Below, piece by piece: positions 38,521 through 48,900 of a stretch of DNA of 64,000 nt; positions within the stretch are counted from its first letter, which is position 1; every line of letters starts with the position of its first letter. Source of the DNA: Deltaproteobacteria bacterium (lineage in GTDB: Bacteria > Myxococcota > JACPTQ01); the NCBI GenBank assembly GCA_016192705.1, contig JACPTQ010000017.1:186001-250000 (forward strand). The letters are read 5' to 3'. The notes under the pieces are model-generated. The model searched no databases, was not told the origin of the DNA, and saw nothing but the letters and a program-made list of their open reading frames with translations. Made by a program: the position numbers and the translations under genes.

Positions 38521-39498
38521 GTGGACACATTGAAGACCGTTTTGCTGTTGGCGCTGCCGGCGTCGGGGAAGTCGGAGGTGCGGCGGTACTTGGCGCACGT
38601 CGACAAGGACGTGTGCCGGCGCGACTTTCACATGGGCGAGACGGTGCAGCTCGATGACTTTCCGTATGTCCATATGATGCGGCGAATTGACGACGAGCTT
38701 GTGGCGGCAGGCAGTGAGCGGGTTTTTTTCAAGGCGGGCGACAAACCGTTTCAGGATGCGCGCGATTGGGGAACGCTCATCGAACTTGTGAACGAAGACC
38801 ACGCGGATCTCATGGCGAGGCTCGTTGAGAAGCCACAGCTTGCGGCCGAGCTGCTGATGGACCGAATCGACAACGCGTCGCAGGAAGTCGGTTTGCCGCC
38901 GCGTCTCGACAAGGTAAAGCCCGAGCTGCGTGCGAAGGTCGTTGCGAAGATTGAAGAGGAAGCGCGGACGATGCTGGCGGAGAAGCATGCAAACTATCCG
39001 GCAACGCTCGACGGGAAAACGCTCGTCGTCGAGTTCGCGCGGGGTGGTCCCGATGGCGCGAAGATGCCGCTCGTCGCGCCGCTCGGCTATCGTTATTCGC
39101 TCGGGCGCCTTTCGGATGCGCTCCTTAAGGACGCGGTCATTCTTTATGTGTGGGTCACGCCCGCGGAGTCGCGCCGAAAGAACGCCGCGCGCACCGACCC
39201 GAACGACCCCGGCTCCATCCTTCACCACGGCGTGCCGACCGACGTGATGCTCGGCGACTATGGCTGCGATGACATGGACTGGCTCGAAGCGAACGCGCGA
39301 ACCAAAGGTGCCGTGACCGTCGAAACGAAACGCCGAACCTACGACGTCCCGATCGCGCGCTTCGACAATCGCGTCGACAAGACGTCGTTTTTGCGCGACG
39401 ACCCCGCGCGCTGGGCACCGGTGAGCGTGAAGGCCGTGCATGATGGCCTCAGTTCCGCACTCACGTCGCTCGTGGCGTCGCGTAACGACAGCCATTAG
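38521..39498 (+). CDS. P-loop NTPase of unknown function
   Basis: A 325-residue protein with an N-terminal Walker A variant, LLLALPASGKSEVRRYL, typical of small-molecule or nucleoside/polynucleotide-kinase-like P-loop proteins. An Arg/Lys-rich helical middle (KPELRAKVVAKIEEEARTML) could be a lid. YVWVTPAESRRKNAARTD near residue 215 resembles the lid and base-recognition region of such kinases. It begins at a GTG with GGAGG 8 nt upstream; the earlier ATG overlaps that Shine-Dalgarno. I do not recognise the family and cannot name a substrate. Confidence 0.72.
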   Translation: MDTLKTVLLLALPASGKSEVRRYLAHVDKDVCRRDFHMGETVQLDDFPYVHMMRRIDDELVAAGSERVFFKAGDKPFQDARDWGTLIELVNEDHADLMARLVEKPQLAAELLMDRIDNASQEVGLPPRLDKVKPELRAKVVAKIEEEARTMLAEKHANYPATLDGKTLVVEFARGGPDGAKMPLVAPLGYRYSLGRLSDALLKDAVILYVWVTPAESRRKNAARTDPNDPGSILHHGVPTDVMLGDYGCDDMDWLEANARTKGAVTVETKRRTYDVPIARFDNRVDKTSFLRDDPARWAPVSVKAVHDGLSSALTSLVASRNDSH

Positions 39499-39535
39499 AA
39501 CGGAACGCTAACCGTGATGCTGCGGGGAATCAGTG

Positions 39536-40388
39536 ATGGGTGTTGAATGGCAAGCAGTGCTTGGTCTGCTCATACCCACTGGGTTCATTTTCTGGTTCGT
39601 GTTCCGCGTTGCAAGGTGGGACCGGGCGGCCGGGGACCGGGCGGCGCTCGCGAAACTTCCCGCGCTTATCCGAAGCCTGGTGGCGAGGGGTTAGGTCAGC
39701 CGACGGGTCCTGGAAGGCCGAGATCGCGGGCATCGAGACGACAATCGTTGTCGAAACTGCGTTTCCATTCGATTCGACGAACGGACTCGGCAAGAGCATC
39801 GTTTGGTTTGAATGGTCGAGTGGTCTCTGGCTGCGCGTCGTCCCCGATGGGCTTGCGTCGAAGGTTAGGAAGCTCTTCGGCACCCAGGACATCGAGACGG
39901 GCGACACGGGTTTTGATCGGTTGTTTCTGATTCAGGGGAAACCCGAGGAGCGAGTGAAGTCGATCCTCAGCGCGGAAACACGACGAATCATCGCGGAGAT
40001 GTCCACCTTCAATCCCGAGGCGGTCAGTCTGGACCTCACGCCGAGGCAGTTTGTTGTGTCGATCGGCATGAACGTGGCGTCGAGCAAGGATTTTTTCAGG
40101 CGCTTCTTGACGCTTGTTGGGGAACTCTTCCTGCGTGTTCGCTCCCAGACCGCTGAAATGATGACCTCTCTTGGGACGACCATGTTGTCCAACGAAGGAA
40201 TCTGTCTCGTATGTGGAGGGCCGTTTGCGGACGCTGCGATCGCGTGCCCCAAATGTCGGACCCCGCACCACCAGGACTGCTGGACCTATTTCGGTGGTTG
40301 TGCGGTCTATGCGTGCGGCTCGCGCCAAGTGCTCCCGGGCTGCGGACCCGGTGCTCAACGTCCGCGCAGAGGGCGTCCGAAATGGTGA
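39536..40388 (+). pseudogene. Membrane-anchored Prok-RING protein, frameshifted
   Basis: The 3' part encodes a prokaryotic RING-type zinc domain: CLVCGG, CPKCRTPHHQDCWTYFGGC and VYACG. The 5' part in another frame from the ATG at 39536 reads MGVEWQAVLGLLIPTGFIFW and continues as a plausible cytoplasmic region to SLVARG, then hits a TAG near 39695. The frame of the zinc domain continues naturally from there (VRSADGSWKAEIAG). One base inserted or lost near 39690-39697 would join them. The gene is thus either a pseudogene, a sequencing error or a case of recoding. Prok-RING proteins are often linked to prokaryotic ubiquitin-like or cell-surface systems, but nothing of that kind is nearby. Confidence 0.6.
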
Positions 40389-40430
40389 ACGTGGGGTGAC
40401 CACGACGGCGAGGAACTAGCCAGGGCGCGG

Positions 40431-40459
40431 TTGCGATCGTTCCTGGCTCGACGTACTCT
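40431..40459 (+). promoter_or_regulatory. Sigma-70-like promoter and possible operator for the Phd/ParE pair
   Basis: TTGCGA, 17-nt spacer, TACTCT, 25 nt before the antitoxin ATG. TACT and AGTA half-sites (40454-40470) around the -10 form an imperfect dyad where the antitoxin could bind to repress its own operon. Confidence 0.5.
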
Positions 40460-40484
40460 TAGACGTAGTATTGGAGGTCCTTCC

Positions 40485-40760
40485 ATGGCGAAGGTTTCGA
40501 ACATTGTTCCCATCACCGATTTGCGACAGGACGCCGCGGCGGTTCTTCGGAAGGTGCGGGCCCAGCGCGAGCCATTCATTATCACGCAACGCGGGCGGCC
40601 GGCTGCGGTCGTGGTCAGCGTGGCCGAGTTTGAGCGTCATGAAGAGGAGCGCGAGATCCTCCGACTTTTGGTGCAGGGCGACCGGGAGATAGCCCGTGGG
40701 AAGGGGCACGATCTCGACGCCGTGTTTCGCGAGGCCGATGCACTTCTGAAACGCGATTGA
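40485..40760 (+). CDS. Type II antitoxin, Phd/YefM family
   Basis: A 91-residue antitoxin: N-terminal DNA-binding part IVPITDLRQDAAAVLRKVRA followed by FIITQRGRPAAVVVSVAEFE, the classic Phd/YefM core, and a disordered acidic C-terminus that would wrap the toxin. The ATG at 40485 has TTGGAGG upstream. The toxin gene follows directly, and the pair should be autoregulated from the promoter at 40431. Confidence 0.95.
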   Translation: MAKVSNIVPITDLRQDAAAVLRKVRAQREPFIITQRGRPAAVVVSVAEFERHEEEREILRLLVQGDREIARGKGHDLDAVFREADALLKRD

Positions 40761-40762
40761 CT

Positions 40763-41065
40763 GTGCGCATTCAGTTCACGCCTTCGGGACGCGATCAGTT
40801 CCTTCGCGCGATCCGCTTCATTCATGATGAGAATCCGAGCGCGGCCCTTCACTTCCGAAAGAAAGCGGAGGTGCGGCTGCGGCGGCTTGCCCGCTTTCCG
40901 GCTATGGGGCGCCGACTTCCTGAGTTCCCCGACATTCCTTACCGGGAGTTGGTCATTCCGCCGTATCGCTTCTTCTATCGCAGGGTCCGCTCGACCGTGT
41001 GGGTGGTCGGGGTTTGGCATGGCGCACAGCTTCCAGACAAACCGGGCAGTGCCACGGATCTGTGA
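40763..41065 (+). CDS. Type II toxin, ParE/RelE family
   Basis: A 100-residue RelE/ParE-fold protein: FTPSGRDQFLRAIRFIHDEN, then RLRRLARFPAMGRRLPEFPD and YRFFYRRVRSTVWVVGVWHG. The YRFFYR strand and the GRRLPEF helix are typical of ParE, which poisons DNA gyrase, rather than of mRNA-cutting RelE, but this is a family-level guess. It starts at a GTG just after the antitoxin stop (or at a TTG overlapping it), giving translational coupling. Confidence 0.93.
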   Translation: MRIQFTPSGRDQFLRAIRFIHDENPSAALHFRKKAEVRLRRLARFPAMGRRLPEFPDIPYRELVIPPYRFFYRRVRSTVWVVGVWHGAQLPDKPGSATDL

Positions 41066-41088
41066 GCACAAACTGCGAACGCGGCGCG

Positions 41089-42075
41089 CTATTTTGCGTC
41101 GCGGTGCGTTGAGCGCGGGAGTCGGTCGAGCTTAAAGATCGTCGTGAACTCCTTGTTCACGCTGATCCAGAGGCGTCCCGAGATGATGGCGTTTGTGAGC
41201 GCCTCCTTGAACGTCATCCATTCGACAAGAAGTTTCGGATCTTCGCACACCATCACGAAGTCGGGGGTAAGCCCTTTCGGCAGCCCCTCGCTCGCTGCGA
41301 GTTTCCCGTCGTCGATGAGCATCGACAAGTTGCCGCCCGCCGTTTTGACCGCGACCGAGCGCTTCCATCCCGCGAGGTTGTGCTGCGCGCGCGGGCTCTT
41401 CTCGACGCCGGCCGCGAGCGCCGTGAGCATCTTGAGCGCCTCGGCGAACGAAGCCTTGTGCGCCGCGGTTCCGGCCGCGAGTTTCGGCTCATCCGGCGCT
41501 GAAAAATCGAGGTCGCTCTCCATGAGCGGCGACTTCGCGATTTGCGCGGGCGATAGTTCGCTTTGCGGCACCGCGAAGATGTCGGTCGGCTTTCCGATCC
41601 GCTCGTTTCGAAAAACAACTTTCACCGGCGTCCCCTTCTTAAAGACAAACGGCGTCAGCACGCCCTTCGTCGTGAAAACATGGATGGGGAGCGCCGTCTC
41701 AACGCCCTTCAAAACCACGCGCCCGCGTCCAAACGGCACCCACGACTGGAACAGCGAGTGCGCGAAGTACGTCACAGGCGGCGTCGTGTTCATCACGCCC
41801 GTGTCGCCCACCTCGACTTCCTTCATCTCCGCGAAATCGCAATCGGGGCACATCAGCTCAAACGGCGGCACGCGCGTTGAGTTGCACTTCGGGCAGTGCA
41901 TCCCGTAAATCTTTTTCTCGTCGCGAAGCCCGAGAAAATATTTCGAGAATTCGCCCTTCGTCCGCTTGTAAAACGTGAACATCGCCTCGTTCGTCTGCAG
42001 GTATTTTTGCCCGCCGCGCTCGACGATCTCCGACTCGACGTTCGGATTCATATGTTCAGGAATGACTTTTTTCAT
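41089..42075 (-). CDS. DUF35 OB-fold/zinc-ribbon protein fused to an SCP2-like domain
   Basis: A 328-residue fusion. Residues about 55-175 are the DUF35 module: a zinc ribbon (MHCPKCNSTRVPPFELMCPDC, two CxxC) and an OB-fold (VTYFAHSLFQSWVPFGRG). DUF35 proteins bridge thiolase-like enzymes and their CoA substrates. The C-terminal 120 residues (AGWKRSVAVKTAGGNLSMLIDD) resemble SCP2/sterol-carrier domains that bind acyl chains. The ATG at 42075 follows AGGAGA at ideal spacing. It is encoded 31 nt after the thiolase-like gene and presumably forms a complex with it, as in Ltp2-ChsH2. Confidence 0.85.
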   Translation of the reverse strand: MKKVIPEHMNPNVESEIVERGGQKYLQTNEAMFTFYKRTKGEFSKYFLGLRDEKKIYGMHCPKCNSTRVPPFELMCPDCDFAEMKEVEVGDTGVMNTTPPVTYFAHSLFQSWVPFGRGRVVLKGVETALPIHVFTTKGVLTPFVFKKGTPVKVVFRNERIGKPTDIFAVPQSELSPAQIAKSPLMESDLDFSAPDEPKLAAGTAAHKASFAEALKMLTALAAGVEKSPRAQHNLAGWKRSVAVKTAGGNLSMLIDDGKLAASEGLPKGLTPDFVMVCEDPKLLVEWMTFKEALTNAIISGRLWISVNKEFTTIFKLDRLPRSTHRDAK

Positions 42076-42106
42076 AACTATCTCCTTTCGATCCATCCGC
42101 TCGCCG

Positions 42107-43309
42107 TTAATCCTGCTCAAACACCATCGCGACGCCGTACTGCGATACGGTCGATCCCGTGCCGTGAACCAGCCCGCGCTTGAATCCGCGACTCAGCATT
42201 TCGCGCCGCGCACTCCACGTCGAAAAAATATTCGACCCGCCGACGAAGTGCCCGCCGAACGTGAGGCCGCCCGACGGATTCACGAGCACTTTCCCGCCCG
42301 GCGTCATGATGCCCTCTTCGACGAGCGCGTCGGTCTGCCCGACCGGCACGAAACCCATTTCGCCCATCGTGATTTGAAGCTGCTTCACGAACGCGTCGTG
42401 GAGCTCGACCACCTGGATGTCCTTGACCGGGTCCTTGACGCCCGCCATTTCGTACGCTTTGTGCGACGAGATGTGATCCGACCAGATGCGCCCCATATCC
42501 TTGTGCCGCCTGTAATCCGGCCCCGCGACGCTGTGTTCGTTCGACGCGCCGACACCCGAAATCCAGATGGGCGCCTTCCCGCTGTTCTTGCAAATCGCCC
42601 GCGTCGTTTCCTCGGACGCGAACAGCACCGCGCCCGCGCCTTCGGTGTAAACGCACATCTCGAGCAGCTTGAACGGGTAAACGACGTAGCGCGAATTGAA
42701 CGCCATTTCCGCCGTCACCGTTTCGTCGCGTCGCTGCGCAAATTCGTTGTGCTTCGCCTGCGCGCAAAGGATTTCCGCGATCTTCGCCGACACCGCGGGT
42801 TTCAAGTCGTTCGGGTAACTGTCCATATAGCCGAGCACCACCTCGGCGTAGCTGTCCGAGGCCGTCCAGCCGAGCTCGCGCTCGAAAAACGTGTCGCCCG
42901 ACCAGCCGATCGTTTTGATGACTTCGGGCGTTTCCGTCATCGATTCGAAATCGAAACAATCGGTCGCCTTCTCGACGCCGAGCACGAGCACTTTGTCGTA
43001 AAGCCCGCTCGCGACCCATGTGTACGCCGCGAGCATCGCGTAGGCGCCCGTTGCGCCGCCGTTTGTGACGCGCATGCCGGGTTTATTCGTTAAGCCGATG
43101 ATCCCCTGGAGCGGGTGCTCGGGGATCGCGGACATCTCGAAGATGTCGTTGTAGATGCCGAACACGACGGCGTCGACGTCCTTGATGCTCATCGCCGCGT
43201 CTTTCATGCACTCTTTCACGGCCATCTGCGAGAGGCCGTAATAGGTTCGCTCGACCCAGCGGCTTTTGCACGGGGTGATCCCCGCGCCCACGATGCCGAC
43301 TTTCTTCAT
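42107..43309 (-). CDS. Thiolase-like (SCP-x/Ltp type) protein lacking the nucleophilic Cys
   Basis: A 400-residue thiolase-fold protein: KKVGIVGAGITPCKSRW at the start, VELHDAFVKQLQI (conserved His) and NPSGGLTFGGHFVGGS (C-terminal loop). Where thiolases have the acyl-accepting Cys in a CASG motif, this protein reads VTNGGATGAYAML, so Cys is replaced by Gly. Such non-Cys members with a DUF35 partner include Ltp2, a retro-aldolase in steroid side-chain degradation, so carbon-carbon cleavage or lipid binding is more likely than Claisen condensation. It starts at the ATG at 43309 and forms an operon with the DUF35-SCP2 gene. Substrate unknown. Confidence 0.87.
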   Translation of the reverse strand: MKKVGIVGAGITPCKSRWVERTYYGLSQMAVKECMKDAAMSIKDVDAVVFGIYNDIFEMSAIPEHPLQGIIGLTNKPGMRVTNGGATGAYAMLAAYTWVASGLYDKVLVLGVEKATDCFDFESMTETPEVIKTIGWSGDTFFERELGWTASDSYAEVVLGYMDSYPNDLKPAVSAKIAEILCAQAKHNEFAQRRDETVTAEMAFNSRYVVYPFKLLEMCVYTEGAGAVLFASEETTRAICKNSGKAPIWISGVGASNEHSVAGPDYRRHKDMGRIWSDHISSHKAYEMAGVKDPVKDIQVVELHDAFVKQLQITMGEMGFVPVGQTDALVEEGIMTPGGKVLVNPSGGLTFGGHFVGGSNIFSTWSARREMLSRGFKRGLVHGTGSTVSQYGVAMVFEQD

Positions 43310-43394
43310 GTGACACCTCCTCGCGCGACGAAACTCTCGTCACGGCGCGGAATTCGGGTAACACGAGCCCCGCGCACCGGTCAACGCGCGCGCG

Positions 43395-44483
43395 CTACCG
43401 ATACCAGATCGTGTAACCCGCATCCGGGAAACCTGCCGGGCAAACGCCGGCATCGAAAACGATCCCGATGGAACTTGGCGACAAAACCTTTAGGTACGCA
43501 AACCGCGTGGAGTCGGCGTAACAAGCCTCCGTCGTAACGGTGGCTGGGTCACCGGCGTCTGCGGCGCCGATGGTTTGGTCTCCAAGTCCTGCGATGAGAA
43601 CGGATTTGTCACAGTCCGCTGTAACGGCGATCCGGTCACCAAAGGTCCCACCGTCAGGAGCCAAGAACCACGCCCCTGCGAGCGAGCCCGCGACGTCTTG
43701 CGATGCGCTGCGACAGCTGCCGCAACCGCCGGCGGCCATACCAAACATTCCGAACTTCACGTAAAACGCCGCCTTGGTCGCCGCCTCGTAATAGTCGTAC
43801 GGGCAGTCCGAGTTCAAGTAGTTGGTCCCGCCCGACCATTCGTAGCGCGCGTTGTTGCCGAAGACGTTGACTTTGGCGGTGTTGTAAACGCCGTGGTCAA
43901 ACGACCATACCGTTGTGGTCGCGATGAGGTCGCCCGCGTCGACGTAAAAAGGAGCCGTTGGCGACGCCCCCGCCGTCGTTAATCCCGCGTCTTGGGGCCC
44001 GACCGCGCGAATCGCGGCGATCGGATCGCTCACGTGGTCAAGTCGGAAGCGCACGGCGCAGTTGACCTGAAACTCGAGCAGGTATTGGTTGAGCCCGCCT
44101 TCATTATAATAAGCGATCGACGTGAGCGCGGCGGCGATGGGTGCGTAGATCGCGCGCGAACCGCCGTCACTCCACTGGAGAAAGGTATGCGGCTTGATTT
44201 CGTTGCCGCTTACCGAACCGAGCGGGACAATTCGGTCAAGGAGCGCCGGGTCGGTGATTGGGACTGTGAACATCGTTGTCCCCGCGTCACATGCGGGACC
44301 AGCATCGATGATGGCGCCGTCTCCACCGTCCATGGCTCCCGCGTCGACTCCCCCGGCGTCCGACGCTCCGCCCGCATCGGTGACCCCCGCGTCGGCGCCG
44401 ACGGTCGCGTCGTGGTTCTCACGGCATGACGTTGCGAGCGTGACGGCGGCACACATTGTTGCGAGCAGAATCCGCTTGCCCAT
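43395..44483 (-). CDS. Lipoprotein with Asp-Ala-Gly-rich linker
   Basis: A 362-residue lipoprotein (lipobox LATSC, Cys20). Residues about 28-68 are Asp/Ala/Gly-rich ([23 protein letters not shown]), related in composition to the hexamer linkers but with more varied codons. The remaining domain has several Cys ([29 protein letters not shown]) and aromatic-rich strands, suggesting a disulfide-bonded beta domain on the cell surface. No family recognised. A good promoter lies at 44508-44536 and GGAGG precedes the ATG; it diverges from bioA. Confidence 0.75.
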   Translation of the reverse strand: MGKRILLATMCAAVTLATSCRENHDATVGADAGVTDAGGASDAGGVDAGAMDGGDGAIIDAGPACDAGTTMFTVPITDPALLDRIVPLGSVSGNEIKPHTFLQWSDGGSRAIYAPIAAALTSIAYYNEGGLNQYLLEFQVNCAVRFRLDHVSDPIAAIRAVGPQDAGLTTAGASPTAPFYVDAGDLIATTTVWSFDHGVYNTAKVNVFGNNARYEWSGGTNYLNSDCPYDYYEAATKAAFYVKFGMFGMAAGGCGSCRSASQDVAGSLAGAWFLAPDGGTFGDRIAVTADCDKSVLIAGLGDQTIGAADAGDPATVTTEACYADSTRFAYLKVLSPSSIGIVFDAGVCPAGFPDAGYTIWYR

Positions 44484-44507
44484 TCAACCTCCGGTCGAGT
44501 TTCTTTC

Positions 44508-44536
44508 TTAATAGTTCGGGACGGTCGACTTCTCAA
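44508..44536 (-). promoter_or_regulatory. Sigma-70-like promoter for the 44483 lipoprotein
   Basis: On the minus strand TTGAGA, 17-nt spacer, TATTAA, 24 nt before the ATG at 44483. Confidence 0.6.
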
Positions 44537-44581
44537 GCGGCCGCTTTTCATTCGCGCGTTCGCGTGCTTCGATTCGCCGTC

Positions 44582-45880
44582 ATGAAAACACGAGATTGGA
44601 TCGCGCTCGACCGCGCGCACGTTTGGCACCCGTTCACGCAGATGCAGGACTGGTGCGCGCCCGACGACGACCCGCTCGTCATTGAGCGCGCTGAAGGGTG
44701 CACGCTCATCGACTCCGACGGGCGACGCTACATCGATGGCGTGTCGTCGCTGTGGGTTAATGTTCATGGGCATCGGCGCCGTGAAATCGACGACGCGATT
44801 CGCGCGCAGCTTGACCGCGTTGCGCACACGACGCTTCTCGGTCTTGCGAGTCCGCCGTCGATTGCGCTTGCGGAGCGGCTTTCGCGACTCACGGGGCTCC
44901 CGCGCGTTTTTTACTCCGACTCGGGATCGACGGCCGTCGAGGTCGCGCTGAAGATCGCGTTTCAGCATTGGCAGAACCGCGGCGAGCGGCAGCGCACGAA
45001 GTTCGTCGCGCTCACGGATGCGTACCACGGCGACACCGTCGGCGCGGTGAGTGTCGGCGGCATCGATCTCTTTCACGAGATTTTTGATCCGCTGCTTTTC
45101 AATGCGCTGCGCGTCAGCGTATCGGAGGGCGTGGCCGGGTTCGCGCGCGTGCTTGACGCACATCCGGGTGAAGTCGCGGCCGTCATCGTCGAGCCGCTGG
45201 TTCAAGGCGCGGCCGGGATGCTCATGCAGCCACCGGGTTATCTCGCGGCGGTGCGCGAGGTGACGAAGGAGCGCGGTGTTTTACTCATTGCGGACGAAGT
45301 CGCAACCGGCGTTGGCCGAACGGGAAAGATGTTTGCGTGCGAGCACGAACGCGTTCGCCCCGACTTGATGGCCGTCGCAAAAGGGCTAACGGGCGGTTAT
45401 CTCCCGCTTGCTGCCACGCTCGCAACCGACGAGGTGTACGCCGCTTTCCTCGGTGAATACGCGGCGAAGCGCACTTTTTTTCACGGCCACACCTACACGG
45501 GAAACCCGCTTTCGTGCGCGGCGGCTCTCGCCAACCTCGACCTTTTCGAGAGCGAACGAACACTCGACGCGTTGCAACCCAAGATCGCGCGCCTTCGTGA
45601 GCTGCTCGCGCCGCTCGCCACGCACCCGCACGTTGGCACCATCCGTCAGTGTGGTTTCATGGTGGGCATCGAGCTTGTGCGGGTGCGTAACCCTGTCGTG
45701 CCGTATGATTGGGAAGACCGCGCGGGCGCTCGTGTTTGTCGCCGCGCCCGGGACCTTGGTGCCGTGCTTCGACCACTCGGCAGTGTCGTTGTTCTCATGC
45801 CGCCCCTCGCGATTTCGCGCGACGACCTCGATCGGCTCGTTGCGATCGTTCACGGCGCGCTGCCGGTTCTCGACGAATAA
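44582..45880 (+). CDS. bioA: Adenosylmethionine--8-amino-7-oxononanoate aminotransferase
   Basis: A 432-residue class III PLP aminotransferase for biotin synthesis, transferring the amino group of S-adenosylmethionine to 8-amino-7-oxononanoate to give 7,8-diaminononanoate. The BioA-specific start [15 protein letters not shown] is present. The PLP Lys lies in [17 protein letters not shown], preceded by [14 protein letters not shown] with the cofactor-binding Asp. The ATG at 44582 gives the usual N-terminus. No other biotin gene is in the window, and the gene is convergent with the RCC1-repeat gene. Confidence 0.95.
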   Translation: MKTRDWIALDRAHVWHPFTQMQDWCAPDDDPLVIERAEGCTLIDSDGRRYIDGVSSLWVNVHGHRRREIDDAIRAQLDRVAHTTLLGLASPPSIALAERLSRLTGLPRVFYSDSGSTAVEVALKIAFQHWQNRGERQRTKFVALTDAYHGDTVGAVSVGGIDLFHEIFDPLLFNALRVSVSEGVAGFARVLDAHPGEVAAVIVEPLVQGAAGMLMQPPGYLAAVREVTKERGVLLIADEVATGVGRTGKMFACEHERVRPDLMAVAKGLTGGYLPLAATLATDEVYAAFLGEYAAKRTFFHGHTYTGNPLSCAAALANLDLFESERTLDALQPKIARLRELLAPLATHPHVGTIRQCGFMVGIELVRVRNPVVPYDWEDRAGARVCRRARDLGAVLRPLGSVVVLMPPLAISRDDLDRLVAIVHGALPVLDE

Positions 45881-45905
45881 GGCGCGGATGCGGGTGCGCG
45901 AGCGG
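45881..45905. repeat. Short hexamer-type repeat directly after the bioA stop
   Basis: GCGGATGCGGGTGCGCGAGCGG follows the bioA stop within 5 nt, in the 35-bp gap before the convergent RCC1 gene. It shows that the hexamer family also occurs outside coding sequence. Confidence 0.55.
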
Positions 45906-45915
45906 TCGCGAAGGC

Positions 45916-48900
45916 TTACGGCACGAAACCAGCGACGGGACGCGGAATTCCTGGGAAGACACCGGTCGCGGTGCCGTTCCAGTCGGGGCCCACGCAAACG
46001 ACGCCGCCTGCGTTCGTCACGGCGCACAAAACCGGATCCGACGTGCCCGGTGATGCGGCGATCGACGCGATGCCACTCGTGAGGCCCGGGTAGTCGGTTG
46101 CCGAGGTCCAGTAACTTGGAAGCGCGGCGGCGCCGCCGTACGTGATCGAATAGTTGTAGCCCCAACACTTGACGCCGCCCGCGTCCGTTCGCGCGCAGGC
46201 TCGGTGGGCACCGAGCGCGAGCGACGTAACCACCGACGAGAGACCAATCACCCAGACCGGCGTCCGCTGGGCGTAGCCGGACGTCGCGCCGTTCCCCAGG
46301 CGACCGTATAATCCCAAGCCCCAGCATTTCATTCCGCCCGCCGTCAATGCGGCGCACGCGTAGTCGGGATGGGTGGCCACAAAACTGACACCCGACGTGA
46401 GATCTTTGACATCCACGGGCACCGAACTTGAGGCGCTCGTCGAGCCGCTTCCCAGTTGGCCATAGCGGTTGTACCCCCAACACTTGGCGCCTCCCGCCGT
46501 CGTCACCGCGCAGGAAAAGTTTCCGCTCGCGGAAATCGATTTCACGCCCGACGTCAACCCCACAACGTCGACAAGCACCGCTGAATAAAGTGTCGAGCTG
46601 TTTCCGAGCTGTCCGTAATAGCCCTGGCCGCGACACTTGACGCCGTTCGTACTCGTCAGGACGCATTGATGCTGCTGGCCCACCGCGAGCTGACGGTGCC
46701 CGCTCCCAAGGGCCGCTACGGTATTCGGCGTCGACCCGTACGTGCTATTGCCCCACGTCATCGATGATCCGTCGTCCTTAAGCGCGAATCCGGCTGTCGT
46801 CGTCATCGACAACGACGCGACCCCCGACGAAAGTCCGACCGCATCGACGGCACGCGCGCGCAACGTCGTCGTGCCATCGCCGACCTCGCCGTAACGATTG
46901 GCGCCCCAGCACTTGACGGCGCCTGTCGATGTTCGCGCGCACCCGAAGTCGCCACCGAGCGCCACCTCCGCGATTCCCGTCGCGGGCAATGCCGTCACCA
47001 CGGCCGGAACGAGTCGCTCGACCAATGTCCCGTCGCCGAGAGTACCGTGGTAGTTGTGCCCCCAACACTGCGGCGATCCGTTCTCGGTTATGGCGCACGA
47101 TGTGTAGGCCCCGAGGGCCAGCGCCACGCTCTTCTCGGTCAGCGCGGACGCCGGACGTGGTATCGACGAGTAGCTCGACGTGCGATTTCCATAGCCACGT
47201 TGTCCGTAGGTGTTATCACCCCACGTCACGACTGAACCATCCTGCTTGATCGCCGCCATGTCTTGGTACCCGCCACACGCGAGCGCCACAATGCCGGATG
47301 CAAGGGCGGGGACGGCGACCGGCGTTGCCCCAAACCCGCTGCCCCAGCACTTAACCGCACCGGTCGAAAGAAGCGCGCACGTTTGGACGTACGCCATCGC
47401 CACCGAGACGACGCCGCTCGAAAGACCAACGACATCCGCCGGCGCACGGACAGGGGACGCGTATGACCCGTCTCCAACCTGTCCGTAGGAGTTGTAGCCC
47501 CAGCACTTCAATCCGCCCGTCGTCGTGATCGCGCATGTGGTGTAAGGGCCAGCCGCGATTGCCGCGACGTCCGACGTGAGACCCGAAACATCTTGGGGAC
47601 TGTAGGTATAAGTGTTAGGGCCTGCAGCCTGTCCGAAGGCGTTGTAGCCCCAACACTTGACGCCGCCCGTCGCCTCGATGAGCGCGCACGAGTGGTACGA
47701 TCCGGTCGTGATCGCCGTGACGCCCGATGTGAGACCGATGACGTCGGTCGGAACAAACTTTGACCCCGAGCCACCATGTCCAAGCGCGCCGTAACCGCCT
47801 TGGCCCCAGCACTTTGCGCCCTTCGCGGTCGTGAGCGCGCACGTGTGCAAATACCCGGCGGCGACGTCGGTCGCGCCACCCGACTCGAAGCCTTTTGCCG
47901 CGACCGGTGTGGGCGAACGCGCCGACGAATTGTTTCCCAATTGACCGGTCCCGTTTCCGCCCCAGCAGCGAAGCGCTTTTTGGCTCGTGACCGTGCAGGC
48001 ATGGAGATACCCCACGGCGAGGATGCGTGACGTCTTGGGGAACGTCGAGTAGGTCGCCTTTGTCGATGAACAGGCGGACGTGTTGCCGGCAGCGTCGGTC
48101 GCTGTGGCGGTGTATGTGGTTACCTGATTCGCGGCGGCGACGACTGCGATCCCCGACGCGGCGAAGTCGGCTGCGGTGCCCGTGGCGACTGCGGCACCAG
48201 AGCACGTCGCGTTCGCGTAAATGAGCACGATGGTATCGGCGTCGGCGGTGCCAAGAATGTGTGGCGCGAGATTGCTCGACGGAGACGCCGGGTTCGTGCC
48301 GGTCATGACCGGCGCCGCGGGTGGCGTCGAGTCTTCGATGTAAGTTGCGCTTGTCGTTGAGCAGGGCGACATGAGAGTGCCGAGCGTGGCTTGGGCGAAA
48401 AACGTCGTCGTCGTGTTGTCACCAACCGAAACGGCGATACCGCCCGCGCCAAACGCCGATGCGGTTCCGGTGGCGACCGGGGCGTCGCTGCACGTGGAGT
48501 TCGTGAAGATGCGCACCGTTGTTCCAAACTGCGCGGCGCCGCGGACGGCCGGGCTGTTGTTGTTTGCCGGGCCGATGGGGGATATGCCCAAAACCATCGG
48601 CATGGGAGGCGCGTTCGTTGGTTGCGGCGTTACGAAGTGCGTCGTGACCCGGGTTTCAAGCGCACCGTCCGACGCAAGAAATACGATCATGACGTCGCCG
48701 GCCGCGGTCGGCGCGTAAGCAAAGGCGCGCGTCGCGGCGTTCCAAGTGGCACCACTCGGCAGCGTGGATTCGGGGCCGCAGGCGACGAGAGAATCCCCGT
48801 CCGAGTCGGAGCAGCCGACGGTGATCGTGAGAACCTGCCCGAGCGCGACGGTGTACTGCGTTCCAACGTTGAGTGTTGGCGGGCGATTTGGCGGTCGGCC

